DNA from: Xylocopa sonorina
Lineage: Eukaryota; Arthropoda; Insecta; Hymenoptera; Apidae
Direction of reading: 5' to 3'
Assembly: GCF_050948175.1 (NCBI RefSeq)
Contig: NW_027490269.1
Coordinates: forward strand, 62,001-126,000
Length of the DNA: 64,000 nt
The position numbers and the translations under genes are program-made. This document shows, piece by piece, positions 24,649 through 38,704 of the stretch; position 1 is the first letter of the stretch; the number at the start of each line of letters is the position of its first letter. Under the pieces are notes generated by a model. That model saw only the letters and a program-made list of their open reading frames with translations, did not search any database and was not told the origin of the DNA.

Positions 24649-27600
24649 CTACGTATCGCAGCAATAGAGTTCCAATGCTTCCTAAAACGCGATATCGCAT
24701 CTCTCTTCTATGTTTCATGAGAAAGTATAATATTCATTGCGAAGCGTCATGTATACCTCGTATTCACTTCACAAGAATGTAAATGCGACACTTCCTTGCT
24801 AGGAAATATTGTTTGCAGATGTCTACGTATCATAGCAATAGAGTACTAATGCTTCTTAAAACGAGATGTCGTATTTCATTTCTATGTTTCGTAATAAGAT
24901 ATAATATTCATTGTGTAATGTTATGTATACCTCGTATTCACTTCAGCGGAATGTAAGTGCGAAATTTCCTTGCTAGAAAATAGAGTTTGCAGATGTCTAC
25001 GTATATAGGCAGTAGAGTGCTAATGCTTCTCAAAACTCGATATAGCACCTCATTCCTATGTTTCATGATAAGATATAATATTCATTGCGAAGTGTCATGT
25101 ATATCTCGTATTCACATCAAAAGAATGTAAATGCGACACTTCCATGCTAGGGAATAGCAGTTGCAGATGTCTACGTATCGCAGCAATAGAGTTCCAATGC
25201 TTCCTAAAACGCGATATCGCATCTCTCTTCTATGTTTCATGATGAGGTATAATATTCACTGCGAAGCGTCATGTATACCTCGTATTCACTTCAAATGAAT
25301 GTAAATGCGACACTTCCATGCTAGGAAATAGCCTGTGCAGATGTCTACGTATCGTAGCAATAGAGTTCTAATGCTTCTTAGAACGCGATATCGCATCTCA
25401 CTTCTATGTTTCATGATAAGATATAATATTCATTGCGAAGTGTCATGTATACCTCATATTCACTTCAAAAGAATGTAAATGCGACACTTCCATGCTAGGA
25501 AATAGCGTTTTGCAGATGTCTACGTATCGTAGCAATAGAGTTCCAATGCTTCCTAAAACGCGATATCGCATCACTCTTCTATGTTTCATGATATGGTATA
25601 ATATTCATTACGAAGTGACATGTATACCTCGTATTCACTTCAAATGAATGTAAATGCGACACTTCCATGCTAGGAAATAGCGTTTGCAGATGTCTACGTA
25701 TCATAGCAATAGAGTACTAATGCTTCTTAAAACGAGATGTCGTATTTCATTTCTATGTTTCGTAATAAGATATAATATTCATTGTGTAATGTTATGTATA
25801 CCTCGTATTCACTTCAGAGGAATGTAAGTGCGAAATTTCCTTGCTAGAAAATAGAGTTTGCAGATGTCTACGTATATAGGCAGTAGAGTGCTAATGCTTC
25901 TCAAAACTCGATATAGAACCTCATTCCTATGTTTCATGATAAGATATAATATTCATTGCGAAGTGTCATGTATATCTCGTATTCACATCAAAAGAATGTA
26001 AATGCGACACTTCCATGCTAGGGAATAGCAGTTGCAGATGTCTACGTATCGCAGCAATAGAGTTCCAATGCTTCCAAAAACGCGATATCGCATCTCTCTT
26101 CTATGTTTCATGATAAGGTATAATATTCACTACGAAGCGTCATGTATACCTCGTATTCACTTCAAATGAATGTAAATGCGACACTTCCATGCTAGGAAAT
26201 AGCGTTTGCAGATGCCTACGTATCGTAGCAATAGAGTACTAATGCTTCTTAAAACGCGATATCGCATCTCACTGCTATGTTTCATGATAAGATATAATAT
26301 TCATTGCGAAGTGTCATGTATACCTTGTATTCACTTCAAAGGAATGTAAATGCGACACTTCCATGCTAGGAAATAGCGTTTGCAGATGTCTACGTATCGC
26401 AGCAATAGAGTTCCAATGCTTCCTAAAACGCGATATCGCATATCACTTCTATGTTTCACGATAAGGTATAATATTCATTGCGAAGTGTCATGTATACCTC
26501 GTATTCACTTCAAAAGAATGTAAATGCGACACTTCCATGCTAGGAAATAGCGTTTGCAGATGTCTACGTATCGCAGCAATAGAGATCCAGTGCTTCCTAA
26601 AACGCGATATCGCATTACCGTTCTATGTTTCATGATAAGGTTTAATATTCATTTCGAAGTGTCATGTATACCTCGTATTCACTTCAAATGAATGTAAATG
26701 CGACACTTCCATGCTAGGAAATAGCGTATGCAGATGTCTGCGTATCGTAGCAATAGAGTTCTAATGCTTCTTAAAACGAGATGTCGCAACTCATTCCTAT
26801 GTTTCATGATAAGGTATAATATTCATTGCGAAGTGTCATGTATACCTCGTATTCACTTCAAAAGAATGTAAATGCGACACTTCCATGCTAGGAAATAGCG
26901 TTTGCAGATGTCTACGTATCGTAGCAATAGAGTTCTAATGCTTCCTAAAACGCGATATCGCATCTCACTGCTATGTTTCATGATAAGGTATAATATTCAT
27001 TGCGAAGCGTCATGTATACCTCGTATTCACTTCAAATGAATGTAAATGCGACACTTCCATGCTAGGAAATAGCGTTTGCAGATGTCTGCGTATCGTAGCA
27101 ATAGAGTACTAATGCTTCTTAATACGCGATATCGCATCTCACTGCTATGTTTCATGATAAGATATAATATTCATTGCGAAGTGTCATGTATACCTCGTAT
27201 TCACTTCAAAAGAATGTAAATGCGACACTTCCATGCTAGGAAATAGCGTTTGCAGATGTCTACGTATCGCAGCAATAGAGTTCCAATGCTTCCTAAAACG
27301 CGATATCGCATATCTCTTCTATGTTTCACGATAAGGTATAATATTCATTGCGAAGTGTCATGTATACCTCGTATTCACTTCAAAAGAATGTAAATGCGAC
27401 ACTTCCATGCTAGGAAATAGCGTTTGCAGATGTCTACGTATCGCAGCAATAGAGATCCAATGCTTCCTAAAACGCGATATCGCATTACTGTTCTTTGTTT
27501 CATGATAAGGTATAATATTCATTTCGAAGTGTCATGTATACCTCGTATTCACTTCAAATGAATGTAAATGCGACACTTCCATGCTAGGAAATAGCGTTTG

Positions 27601-30600
27601 CAGATGTCTGCGTATCGTAGCAATAGAGTTCTAATGCTTCTTAAAACGAGATGTCGCAACTCATTCCTATGTTTCATGATAAGATATAATATTCATTGCG
27701 AAGTGTCATGTATACCTCGTATTCACTTCAAAAGAATGTAAATGCGACACTTCCATGCTAGGAAATAGCGTTTGCAGATGTCTACGTATCGTAGCAATAG
27801 AGTTCTAATGCTTCTCAAAACGCGATATAGCACCTCATTCCTATGTTTCATGATAAGATATAATATTCATTGCGAAGTGTCATGTATACCTCGTATTCAC
27901 TTCAAAAGAATGTAAATGCGACACTTCCATGCTAGGAAATAGCGTTTGCAGATGTCTACGTATCGCAGCAATAGAGTTCCAATGCTTCCTAAAACGCGAT
28001 ATCGCATCTCTCTTCTATGTTTCATGAGAAAGTATAATATTCATTGCGAAGCGTCATGTATACCTCGTATTCACTTCACAAGAATGTAAATGCGACACTT
28101 CCTTGCTAGGAAATATTGTTTGCAGATGTCTACGTATCATAGCAATAGAGTACTAATGCTTCTTAAAACGAGATGTCGTATTTCATTTCTATGTTTCGTA
28201 ATAAGATATAATATTCATTGTGTAATGTTATGTATACCTCGTATTCACTTCAGCGGAATGTAAGTGCGAAATTTCCTTGCTAGAAAATAGAGTTTGCAGA
28301 TGTCTACGTATATAGGCAGTAGAGTGCTAATGCTTCTCAAAACTCGATATAGCACCTCATTCTATGTTTCATGATAAGATATAATATTCATTGCGAAGTG
28401 TCATGTATATCTCGTATTCACATCAAAAGAATGTAAATGCGACACTTCCATGCTAGGGAATAGCAGTTGCAGATGTCTACGTATCGCAGCAATAGAGTTC
28501 CAATGCTTCCTAAAACGCGATATCGCATCTCTCTTCTATGTTTCATGATGAGGTATAATATTCACTGCGAAGCGTCATGTATACCTCGTATTCACTTCAA
28601 ATGAATGTAAATGCGACACTTCCATGCTAGGAAATAGCGTGTGCAGATGTCTACGTATCGTAGCAATAGAGTTCTAATGCTTCTTAGAACGCGATATCGC
28701 ATCTCACTTCTATGTTTCATGATAAGATATAATATTCATTGCGAAGTGTCATGTATACCTCATATTCACTTCAAAAGAATGTAAATGCGACACTTCCATG
28801 CTAGGAAATAGCGTTTTGCAGATGTCTACGTATCGTAGCAATAGAGTTCCAATGCTTCCTAAAACGCGATATCGCATCACTCTTCTATGTTTCATGATAT
28901 GGTATAATATTCATTACGAAGTGACATGTATACCTCGTATTCACTTCAAATGAATGTAAATGCGACACTTCCATGCTAGGAAATAGCGTTTGCAGATGTC
29001 TACGTATCATAGCAATAGAGTACTAATGCTTCTTAAAACGAGATGTCGTATTTCATTTCTATGTTTCGTAATAAGATATAATATTCATTGTGTAATGTTA
29101 TGTATACCTCGTATTCACTTCGGAGGAATGTAAGTGCGAAATTTCCTTGCTAGAAAATAGAGTTTGCAGATGTCTACGTATATAGGCAGTAGAGTGCTAA
29201 TGCTTCTCAAAACTCGATATAGAACCTCATTCCTATGTTTCATGATAAGATATAATATTCATTGCGAAGTGTCATGTATATCTCGTATTCACATCAAAAG
29301 AATGTAAATGCGACACTTCCATGCTAGGGAATAGCAGTTGCAGATGTCTACGTATCGCAGCAATAGAGTTCCAATGCTTCCAAAAACGCGATATCGCATC
29401 TCTCTTCTATGTTTCATGATAAGGTATAATATTCACTACGAAGCGTCATGTATACCTCGTATTCACTTCAAATGAATGTAAATGCGACACTTCCATGCTA
29501 GGAAATAGCGTTTGCAGATGCCTACGTATCGTAGCAATAGAGTACTAATGCTTCTTAAAACGCGATATCGCATCTCACTGCTATGTTTCATGATAAGATA
29601 TAATATTCATTGCGAAGTGTCATGTATACCTTGTATTCACTTCAAAGGAATGTAAATGCGACACTTCCATGCTAGGAAATAGCGTTTGCAGATGTCTACG
29701 TATCGCAGCAATAGAGTTCCAATGCTTCCTAAAACGCGATATCGCATATCTCTTCTATGTTTCACGATAAGGTATAATATTCATTGCGAAGTGTCATGTA
29801 TACCTCGTATTCACTTCAAAAGAATGTAAATGCGACACTTCCATGCTAGGAAATAGCGTTTGCAGATGTCTACGTATCGCAGCAATAGAGATCCAGTGCT
29901 TCCTAAAACGCGATATCGCATTACCGTTCTATGTTTCATGATAAGGTATAATATTCATTTCGAAGTGTCATGTATACCTCGTATTCACTTCAAATGAATG
30001 TAAATGCGACACTTCCATGCTAGGAAATAGCGTTTGCAGATGTCTGCGTATCGTAGCAATAGAGTTCTAATGCTTCTTAAAACGAGATGTCGCAACTCAT
30101 TCCTATGTTTCATGATAAGGTATAATATTCATTGCGAAGTGTCATGTATACCTCGTATTCACTTCAAAAGAATGTAAATGCGACACTTCCATGCTAGGAA
30201 ATAGCGTTTGCAGATGTCTACGTATCGTAGCAATAGAGTTCTAATGCTTCCTAAAACGCGATATCGCATCTCACTGCTATGTTTCATGATAAGGTATAAT
30301 ATTCATTGCGAAGCGTCATGTATACCTCGTATTCACTTCAAATGAATGTAAATGCGACACTTCCATGCTAGGAAATAGCGTTTGCAGATGTCTGCGTATC
30401 GTAGCAATAGAGTACTAATGCTTCTTAATACGCGATATCGCATCTCACTGCTATGTTTCATGATAAGATATAATATTCATTGCGAAGTGTCATGTATACC
30501 TCGTATTCACTTCAAAAGAATGTAAATGCGACACTTCCATGCTAGGAAATAGCGTTTGCAGATGTCTACGTATCGCAGCAATAGAGTTCCAATGCTTCCT

Positions 30601-32125
30601 AAAACGCGATATCGCATATCTCTTCTATGTTTCACGATAAGGTATAATATTCATTGCGAAGTGTCATGTATACCTCGTATTCACTTCAAAAGAATGTAAA
30701 TGCGACACTTCCATGCTAGGAAATAGCGTTTGCAGATGTCTACGTATCGCAGCAATAGAGATCCAATGCTTCCTAAAACGCGATATCGCATTACTGTTCT
30801 TTGTTTCATGATAAGGTATAATATTCATTTCGAAGTGTCATGTATACCTCGTATTCACTTCAAATGAATGTAAATGCGACACTTCCATGCTAGGAAATAG
30901 CGTTTGCAGATGTCTGCGTATCGTAGCAATAGAGTTCTAATGCTTCTTAAAACGAGATATAGCACCTCATTCCTATGTTTCATGATAAAATATAATATTC
31001 ATTGCGAAGTGTCATGTATACCTCGTATTCACTTCAAAAGAATGTAAATGCGACACTTCCATGCTAGGAAATAGCGTTTGCAGATGTCTACGTATCGCAG
31101 CAATAGAGTTCCAATGCTTCCTAAAACGCGATATCGCATCTCTCTTCTATGTTTCATGAGAAAGTATAATATTCATTGCGAAGCGTCATGTATACCTCGT
31201 ATTCACTTCACAAGAATGTAAATGCGACACTTCCTTGCTAGGAAATATTGTTTGCAGATGTCTACGTATCATAGCAATAGAGTACTAATGCTTCTTAAAA
31301 CGAGATGTCGTATTTCATTTCTATGTTTCGTAATAAGATATAATATTCATTGTGTAATGTTATGTATACCTCGTATTCACTTCAGCGGAATGTAAGTGCG
31401 AAATTTCCTTGCTAGAAAATAGAGTTTGCAGATGTCTACGTATATAGGCAGTAGAGTGCTAATGCTTCTCAAAACTCGATATAGCACCTCATTCTATGTT
31501 TCATGATAAGATATAATATTCATTGCGAAGTGTCATGTATATCTCGTATTCACATCAAAAGAATGTAAATGCGACACTTCCATGCTAGGGAATAGCAGTT
31601 GCAGATGTCTACGTATCGCAGCAATAGAGTTCCAATGCTTCCTAAAACGCGATATCGCATCTCTCTTCTATGTTTCATGATGAGGTATAATATTCACTGC
31701 GAAGCGTCATGTATACCTCGTATTCACTTCAAATGAATGTAAATGCGACACTTCCATGCTAGGAAATAGCGTGTGCAGATGTCTACGTATCGTAGCAATA
31801 GAGTTCTAATGCTTCTTAGAACGCGATATCGCATCTCACTTCTATGTTTCATGATAAGATATAATATTCATTGCGAAGTGTCATGTATACCTCATATTCA
31901 CTTCAAAAGAATGTAAATGCGACACTTCCATGCTAGGAAATAGCGTTTTGCAGATGTCTACGTATCGTAGCAATAGAGTTCCAATGCTTCCTAAAACGCG
32001 ATATCGCATCACTCTTCTATGTTTCATGATATGGTATAATATTCATTACGAAGTGACATGTATACCTCGTATTCACTTCAAATGAATGTAAATGCGACAC
32101 TTCCATGCTAGGAAATAGCGTTTGC
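24649..32125 (+). repeat. 19-mer higher-order repeat (about 3307 bp), 18-mer copy and partial third copy
   Basis: Copy A is about 24649-27955 (19 monomers), copy B about 27956-31087 (3132 bp, 18 monomers), and copy C starts about 31088 and leaves the pattern near 32125. The variant GAGAAAGTATAAT sits at 24719, 28026 and 31158, giving offsets 3307 and 3132. Other shared markers are CTTCCAAAAACGCG, ACTACGAAGCG, CCTTGTATTC with AAAGGAATG, GAGATCCAGTGC, TTACCGTTC, CTTAATACGCG and TTCTTTGTTTC. Copies B and C share CTCATTCTATG (1-bp deletion), which copy A lacks. Copy C switches near 32125 to the type seen near 22567. Differences between A and B are few. Confidence 0.88.
30940..30965 (+). other. 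Crossover junction removing one monomer
   Basis: In copy A (near 27640) CTTAAAACGAGATGTCGC is followed a full monomer later by CTCAAAACGCGATATAGC. In copy B the two are fused as CTTAAAACGAGATATAGC near 30950. Exactly one monomer is missing, and the 19-mer becomes an 18-mer. The switch lies in the few bases after ACGAGAT, inside the palindrome region. This is a directly readable unequal-exchange product. Confidence 0.85.
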
Positions 32126-32364
32126 AGATGTCTACGTATCGTAGCAATAGAGCTCCAATGCTTCTCAAAACGCGATATAGCACCTCATTCCTATGTTTCA
32201 TGATAAGATATAATATTCATGGCGAAGTGTCATGTATACCTCGTATTCACTTCAAAAGAACGTAAATAAGACACTTCCATGCTAGGAAATAGCGTTTGCA
32301 GATGTCTACGTATCGCAGCAATAGAGATCCAATGCTTCCTAAAACGCGATATCGCATTACTGTT

Positions 32365-35300
32365 CTATGTTTCATGATAAGGTATAATATTCATTTCGAT
32401 GTGTCATGTATACCTCGTATTCACTTCAAATGAATGTAAATGCGACACTTCCATACTAGGAAATGGCGTTTGCAGATGTCTGCGTATCGTAGCAATAGAG
32501 TTCTAATGCTTCTTAAAACGAGATGTCGCAACTCATTCCTATGTTTCATGATAAGATATAATATTCATTGCGAAGTGTCATGTATACCTCGTATTCACTT
32601 CAAAAGAATGTAAATGCGACACTTCCATGCTAGGAAATAGCGTTTGCAGATGTCTACGTATCGCAGCAATAGAGATCCAATGCTTCCTAAAACGCGATAT
32701 CCCATCACTCTTCTATGTTTCATGATAAGGTATAATATTCATTACGAAGTGTCATGTATACCACGTATTCACTTCAAATGAATGTAAATGCGACACTTCC
32801 ATGCTAGGAAAACTGCGTTTGCAGATGCCTACGTATCGTAGCAATAGAGTTCTAATGCTTCCTAAAACGCGATATCGCATCTCACTGCTATGTTTCATGA
32901 TAAGGTATAATATTCATTGCGAAGCGTCATGTATACCTCTTATTCACTTCAAATGAATGTAAATGCGACACTTCCATGCTAGGAAATAGCGTTTGCAGAT
33001 GTCTACGTATCGTAGCAATAGAGTTCTAATGCTTCTTAAAACGCGATATCGCATCTCACTGCTATGTTTCATGAGAAGATATAATATTCATTATGGAGTG
33101 TTATGTATACCTCGTACTCACTTCAAAAGAATGTAAATGCGTCCCATCCATCCTAGGAAATAGCGTTTGCAGATGTCTACGTATCGTAGCAATAGAGTTC
33201 TAGTGCTTCTTAGAACGCGATATCGCATCTCACTTCTATGTTTCATGATAAGATATAATATTCATTGCGAAGTGTCATGTATATCTCGTATTCACATCAA
33301 AAGAATGTAAATGCGACACTTCCATGCTAGGAAATAGCGTTTGCAGATGTCTACGTATCGCAGCAATAGAGTTCCAATGCTTCCTAAAACGCGATATCGC
33401 ATCTCTCTTCTATGTTTCATGAGAAGGTATAATATTCATTGCGAAGCGTCATGTATACCTCGTATTCACTTCACAAGAATGTAAATGCGACACTTCCTTG
33501 CTAGGAAATATTGTTTGCAGATGTCTACGTATCATAGCAATAGAGTACTAATGCTTCTTAAAACGAGATGTCGTATTTCATTTCTATGTTTCGTAATAAG
33601 ATATAATATTCATTGTGTAATGTTATGTATACCTCGTATTCACTTCAGAGGAATGTAAGTGCGAAATTTCCTTGCTAGAAAATAGAGTTTGCAGATGTCT
33701 ACGTATATAGGCAGTAGAGTGCTAATGCTTCTCAAAACTCGATATAGAACCTCATTCCTATGTTTCATGATAAGATATAATATTCATTGCGAAGTGTCAT
33801 GTATATCTCGTATTCACATCAAAAGAATGTAAATGCGACACTTCCATGCTAGGGAATAGCAGTTGCAGATGTCTACGTATCGCAGCAATAGAGTTCCAAT
33901 GCTTCCTAAAACGCGATATCGCATCTCTCTTCTATGTTTCATGATAAGGTATAATATTCATTTCGATGTGTCATGTATACCTCGTATTCACTTCAAATGA
34001 ATGTAAATGCGACACTTCCATACTAGGAAATGGCGTTTGCAGATGTCTGCGTATCGTAGCAATAGAGTTCTAATGCTTCTTAAAACGAGATGTCGCAACT
34101 CATTCCTATGTTTCATGATAAGATATAATATTCATTGCGAAGTGTCATGTATACCTCGTATTCACTTCAAAAGAATGTAAATGCGACACTTCCATGCTAG
34201 GAAATAGCGTTTGCAGATGTCTACGTATCGCAGCAATAGAGATCCAATGCTTCCTAAAACGCGATATCCCATCACTCTTCTATGTTTCATGATAAGGTAT
34301 AATATTCATTACGAAGTGTCATGTATACCACGTATTCACTTCAAATGAATGTAAATGCGACACTTCCATGCTAGGAAAACTGCGTTTGCAGATGCCTACG
34401 TATCGTAGCAATAGAGTTCTAATGCTTCCTAAAACGCGATATCGCATCTCACTGCTATGTTTCATGATAAGGTATAATATTCATTGCGAAGCGTCATGTA
34501 TACCTCTTATTCACTTCAAATGAATGTAAATGCGACACTTCCATGCTAGGAAATAGCGTTTGCAGATGTCTACGTATCGTAGCAATAGAGTTCTAATGCT
34601 TCTTAAAACGCGATATCGCATCTCACTGCTATGCTTCATGAGAAGATATAATATTCATTATGGAGTGTTATGTATACCTCGTACTCACTTCAAAAGAATG
34701 TAAATGCGTCCCATCCATCCTAGGAAATAGCGTTTGCAGATGTCTACGTATCGTAGCAATAGAGTTCTAGTGCTTCTTAGAACGCGATATCGCATCTCAC
34801 TTCTATGTTTCATGATAAGATATAATATTCATTGCGAAGTGTCATGTATATCTCGTATTCACATCAAAAGAATGTAAATGCGACACTTCCATGCTAGGAA
34901 ATAGCGTTTGCAGATGTCTACGTATCGCAGCAATAGAGTTCCAATGCTTCCTAAAACGCGATATCGCATCTCTCTTCTATGTTTCATGAGAAGGTATAAT
35001 ATTCATTGCGAAGCGTCATGTATACCTCGTATTCACTTCACAAGAATGTAAATGCGACACTTCCTTGCTAGGAAATATTGTTTGCAGATGTCTACGTATC
35101 ATAGCAATAGAGTACTAATGCTTCTTAAAACGAGATGTCGTATTTCATTTCTATGTTTCGTAATAAGATATAATATTCATTGTGTAATGTTATGTATACC
35201 TCGTATTCACTTCAGAGGAATGTAAGTGCGAAATTTCCTTGCTAGAAAATAGAGTTTGCAGATGTCTACGTATATAGGCAGTAGAGTGCTAATGCTTCTC

Positions 35301-35498
35301 AAAACTCGATATAGAACCTCATTCCTATGTTTCATGATAAGATATAATATTCATTGCGAAGTGTCATGTATATCTCGTATTCACATCAAAAGAATGTAAA
35401 TGCGACACTTCCATGCTAGGGAATAGCAGTTGCAGATGTCTACGTATCGCAGCAATAGAGTTCCAATGCTTCCAAAAACGCGATATCGCATCTCTCTT
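32365..35498 (+). repeat. 9-mer higher-order repeat, two 1567-bp copies
   Basis: Copy 1 is about 32365-33931 and copy 2 about 33932-35498. At a 1567-bp offset they share CCATACTAGGAAATGG (32451 and 34018), GATATCCCATC, GGAAAACTGCG, GATGCCTACG, CCTCTTATTC and GCGTCCCATCC (33139 and 34706). The extra base over 9 x 174 is the GGAAAACTGCG insertion. Visible differences are few, for example TATGTTTCATGAG against TATGCTTCATGAG. The short stretch before copy 1 (32126-32364) matches the TTCATGGCG and TTACTGTTC monomers of the 15-mer block. Confidence 0.9.
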
Positions 35499-38427
35499 CT
35501 ATGTTTCATGATAAGGTATAATATTCACTGCGAAGCGTCATGTATACCTCGTATTCACTTCAAATGAATGTAAATGCGACACTTCCATGCTAGGAAATAG
35601 CGTTTGCAGATGCCTACGTATCGTAGCAATAGAGTACTAATGCTTCTTAAAACGCGATATCGCATCTCACTGCTATGTTTCATGATAAGATATAATATTC
35701 ATTGCGAAGTGTCATGTATACCTTGTATTCACTTCAAAGAAATGTAAATGCGACACTTCCATGCTAGGAAATAGCGTTTGCAGATGTCTACGTATCGCAG
35801 CAATAGAGTTCCAATGCTTCCTAAAACGCGATATCGCATATCTCTTCTATGTTTCACGATAAGGTATAATATTCATTGCGAAGTGTCATGTATACCTCGT
35901 ATTCACTTCAAAAGAATGTAAATGCGACACTTCCATGCTAGGAAATAGCGTTTGCAGATGTCTACGTATCGCAGCAATAGAGATCCAATGCTTCCTAAAA
36001 CGCGATATCGCATTACTGTTCTTTGTTTCATGATAAGGTATAATATTCATTTCGAAGTGTCATGTATACCTCGTATTCACTTCAAATGAATGTAAATGCG
36101 ACACTTCCATGCTAGGAAATAGCGTTTGCAGATGTCTGCGTATCGTAGCAATAGAGTTCTAATGCTTCTTAAAACGAGATGTCGCAACTCATTCCTATGT
36201 TTCATGATAAGATATAATATTCATTGCGAAGTGTCATGTATACCTCGTATTCACTTCAAAAGAATGTAAATGCGACACTTCCATGCTAGGAAATAGCGTT
36301 TGCAGATGTCTACGTATCGTAGCAATAGAGTTCTAATGCTTCTCAAAACGCGATATAGCACCTCATTCCTATGTTTCATGATAAGATATAATATTCATTG
36401 CGAAGTGTCATGTATACCTCGTATTCACTTCAAAAGAATGTAAATGCGACACTTCCATGCTAGGAAATAGCGTTTGCAGATGTCTACGTATCGCAGCAAT
36501 AGAGATCCAATGCTTCTTAAAACGCGATATCGCATCTCACTGCTATGTTTCATGAGAAGATATAATATTCATTATGGAGTGTTATGTATACCTCGTACTC
36601 ACTTCAAAAGAATGTAAATGCGTCCCATCCATCCTAGGAAATAGCGTTTGCAGATGTCTACGTATCGTAGCAATAGAGTTCTAGTGCTTCTTAGAACGCG
36701 ATATCGCATCTCACTTCTATGTTTCATGATAAGATATAATATTCATTGCGAAGTGTCATGTATATCTCGTATTCACATCAAAAGAATGTAAATGCGACAC
36801 TTCCATGCTAGGAAATAGCGTTTGCAGATGTCTACGTATCGCAGCAATAGAGTTCCAATGCTTCCTAAAACGCGATATCGCATCTCTCTTCTATGTTTCA
36901 TGAGAAGGTATAATATTCATTGCGAAGCGTCATGTATACCTCGTATTCACTTCACAAGAATGTAAATGCGACACTTCCTTGCTAGGAAATATTGTTTGCA
37001 GATGTCTACGTATCATAGCAATAGAGTACTAATGCTTCTTAAAACGAGATGTCGTATTTCATTTCTATGTTTCGTAATAAGATATAATATTCATTGTGTA
37101 ATGTTATGTATACCTCGTATTCACTTCAGAGGAATGTAAGTGCGAAATTTCCTTGCTAGAAAATAGAGTTTGCAGATGTCTACGTATATAGGCAGTAGAG
37201 TGCTAATGCTTCTCAAAACTCGATATAGAACCTCATTCCTATGTTTCATGATAAGATATAATATTCATTGCGAAGTGTCATGTATATCTCGTATTCACAT
37301 CAAAAGAATGTAAATGCGACACTTCCATGCTAGGGAATAGCAGTTGCAGATGTCTACGTATCGCAGCAATAGAGTTCCAATGCTTCCAAAAACGCGATAT
37401 CGCATCTCTCTTCTATGTTTCATGATAAGGTATAATATTCACTGCGAAGCGTCATGTATACCTCGTATTCACTTCAAATGAATGTAAATGCGACACTTCC
37501 ATGCTAGGAAATAGCGTTTGCAGATGCCTACGTATCGTAGCAATAGAGTACTAATGCTTCTTAAAACGCGATATCGCATCTCACTGCTATGTTTCATGAT
37601 AAGATATAATATTCATTGCGAAGTGTCATGTATACCTTGTATTCACTTCAAAGAAATGTAAATGCGACACTTCCATGCTAGGAAATAGCGTTTGCAGATG
37701 TCTACGTATCGCAGCAATAGAGTTCCAATGCTTCCTAAAACGCGATATCGCATATCTCTTCTATGTTTCACGATAAGGTATAATATTCATTGCGAAGTGT
37801 CATGTATACCTCGTATTCACTTCAAAAGAATGTAAATGCGACACTTCCATGCTAGGAAATAGCGTTTGCAGATGTCTACGTATCGCAGCAATAGAGATCC
37901 AATGCTTCCTAAAACGCGATATCGCATTACTGTTCTTTGTTTCATGATAAGGTATAATATTCATTTCGAAGTGTCATGTATACCTCGTATTCACTTCAAA
38001 TGAATGTAAATGCGACACTTCCATGCTAGGAAATAGCGTTTGCAGATGTCTGCGTATCGTAGCAATAGAGTTCTAATGCTTCTTAAAACGAGATGTCGCA
38101 ACTCATTCCTATGTTTCATGATAAGATATAATATTCATTGCGAAGTGTCATGTATACCTCGTATTCACTTCAAAAGAATGTAAATGCGACACTTCCATGC
38201 TAGGAAATAGCGTTTGCAGATGTCTACGTATCGTAGCAATAGAGTTCTAATGCTTCTCAAAACGCGATATAGCACCTCATTCCTATGTTTCATGATAAGA
38301 TATAATATTCATTGCGAAGTGTCATGTATACCTCGTATTCACTTCAAAAGAATGTAAATGCGACACTTCCATGCTAGGAAATAGCGTTTGCAGATGTCTA
38401 CGTATCGCAGCAATAGAGATCCAATGC
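34600..38427 (+). repeat. 11-mer higher-order repeat, two 1914-bp copies nested on the 9-mer
   Basis: Copy 1 is about 34600-36513 and copy 2 about 36514-38427, at exactly 1914 bp (11 x 174). Shared markers are GCGTCCCATCC (34706 and 36620), the cassette (35268 and 37182), CTTCCAAAAACGCG, CCTTGTATTC with AAAGAAATG, and TTCTTTGTTTC. Copy 1 overlaps the second 9-mer copy, so this duplication was superimposed after that one. The join near 36510 shows ATCCAATGCTTC switching to TTAAAACGCGATATCGC, where copy 2 ends in CTAAAACGCG. Confidence 0.9.
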
Positions 38428-38704
38428 TTCCTAAAACGCGATATCGCATCACTCTTCTATGTTTCATGATAAGGTATAATATTCATTACGAAGTGTCATG
38501 TATACCACGTATTCACTTCAAATGAATGTAAATGCGACACTTCCATGCTAGGAAAATTGCGTTTGCAGATGTCTACGTATCGTAGCAATAGAGTTCTAGT
38601 GCTTCTTAGAACGCGATATCGCATCTCACTTCTATGTTTCATGATAAGATATAATATTCATTGCGAAGTGTCATGTATATCTCGTATTCACATCAAAAGA
38701 ATGT

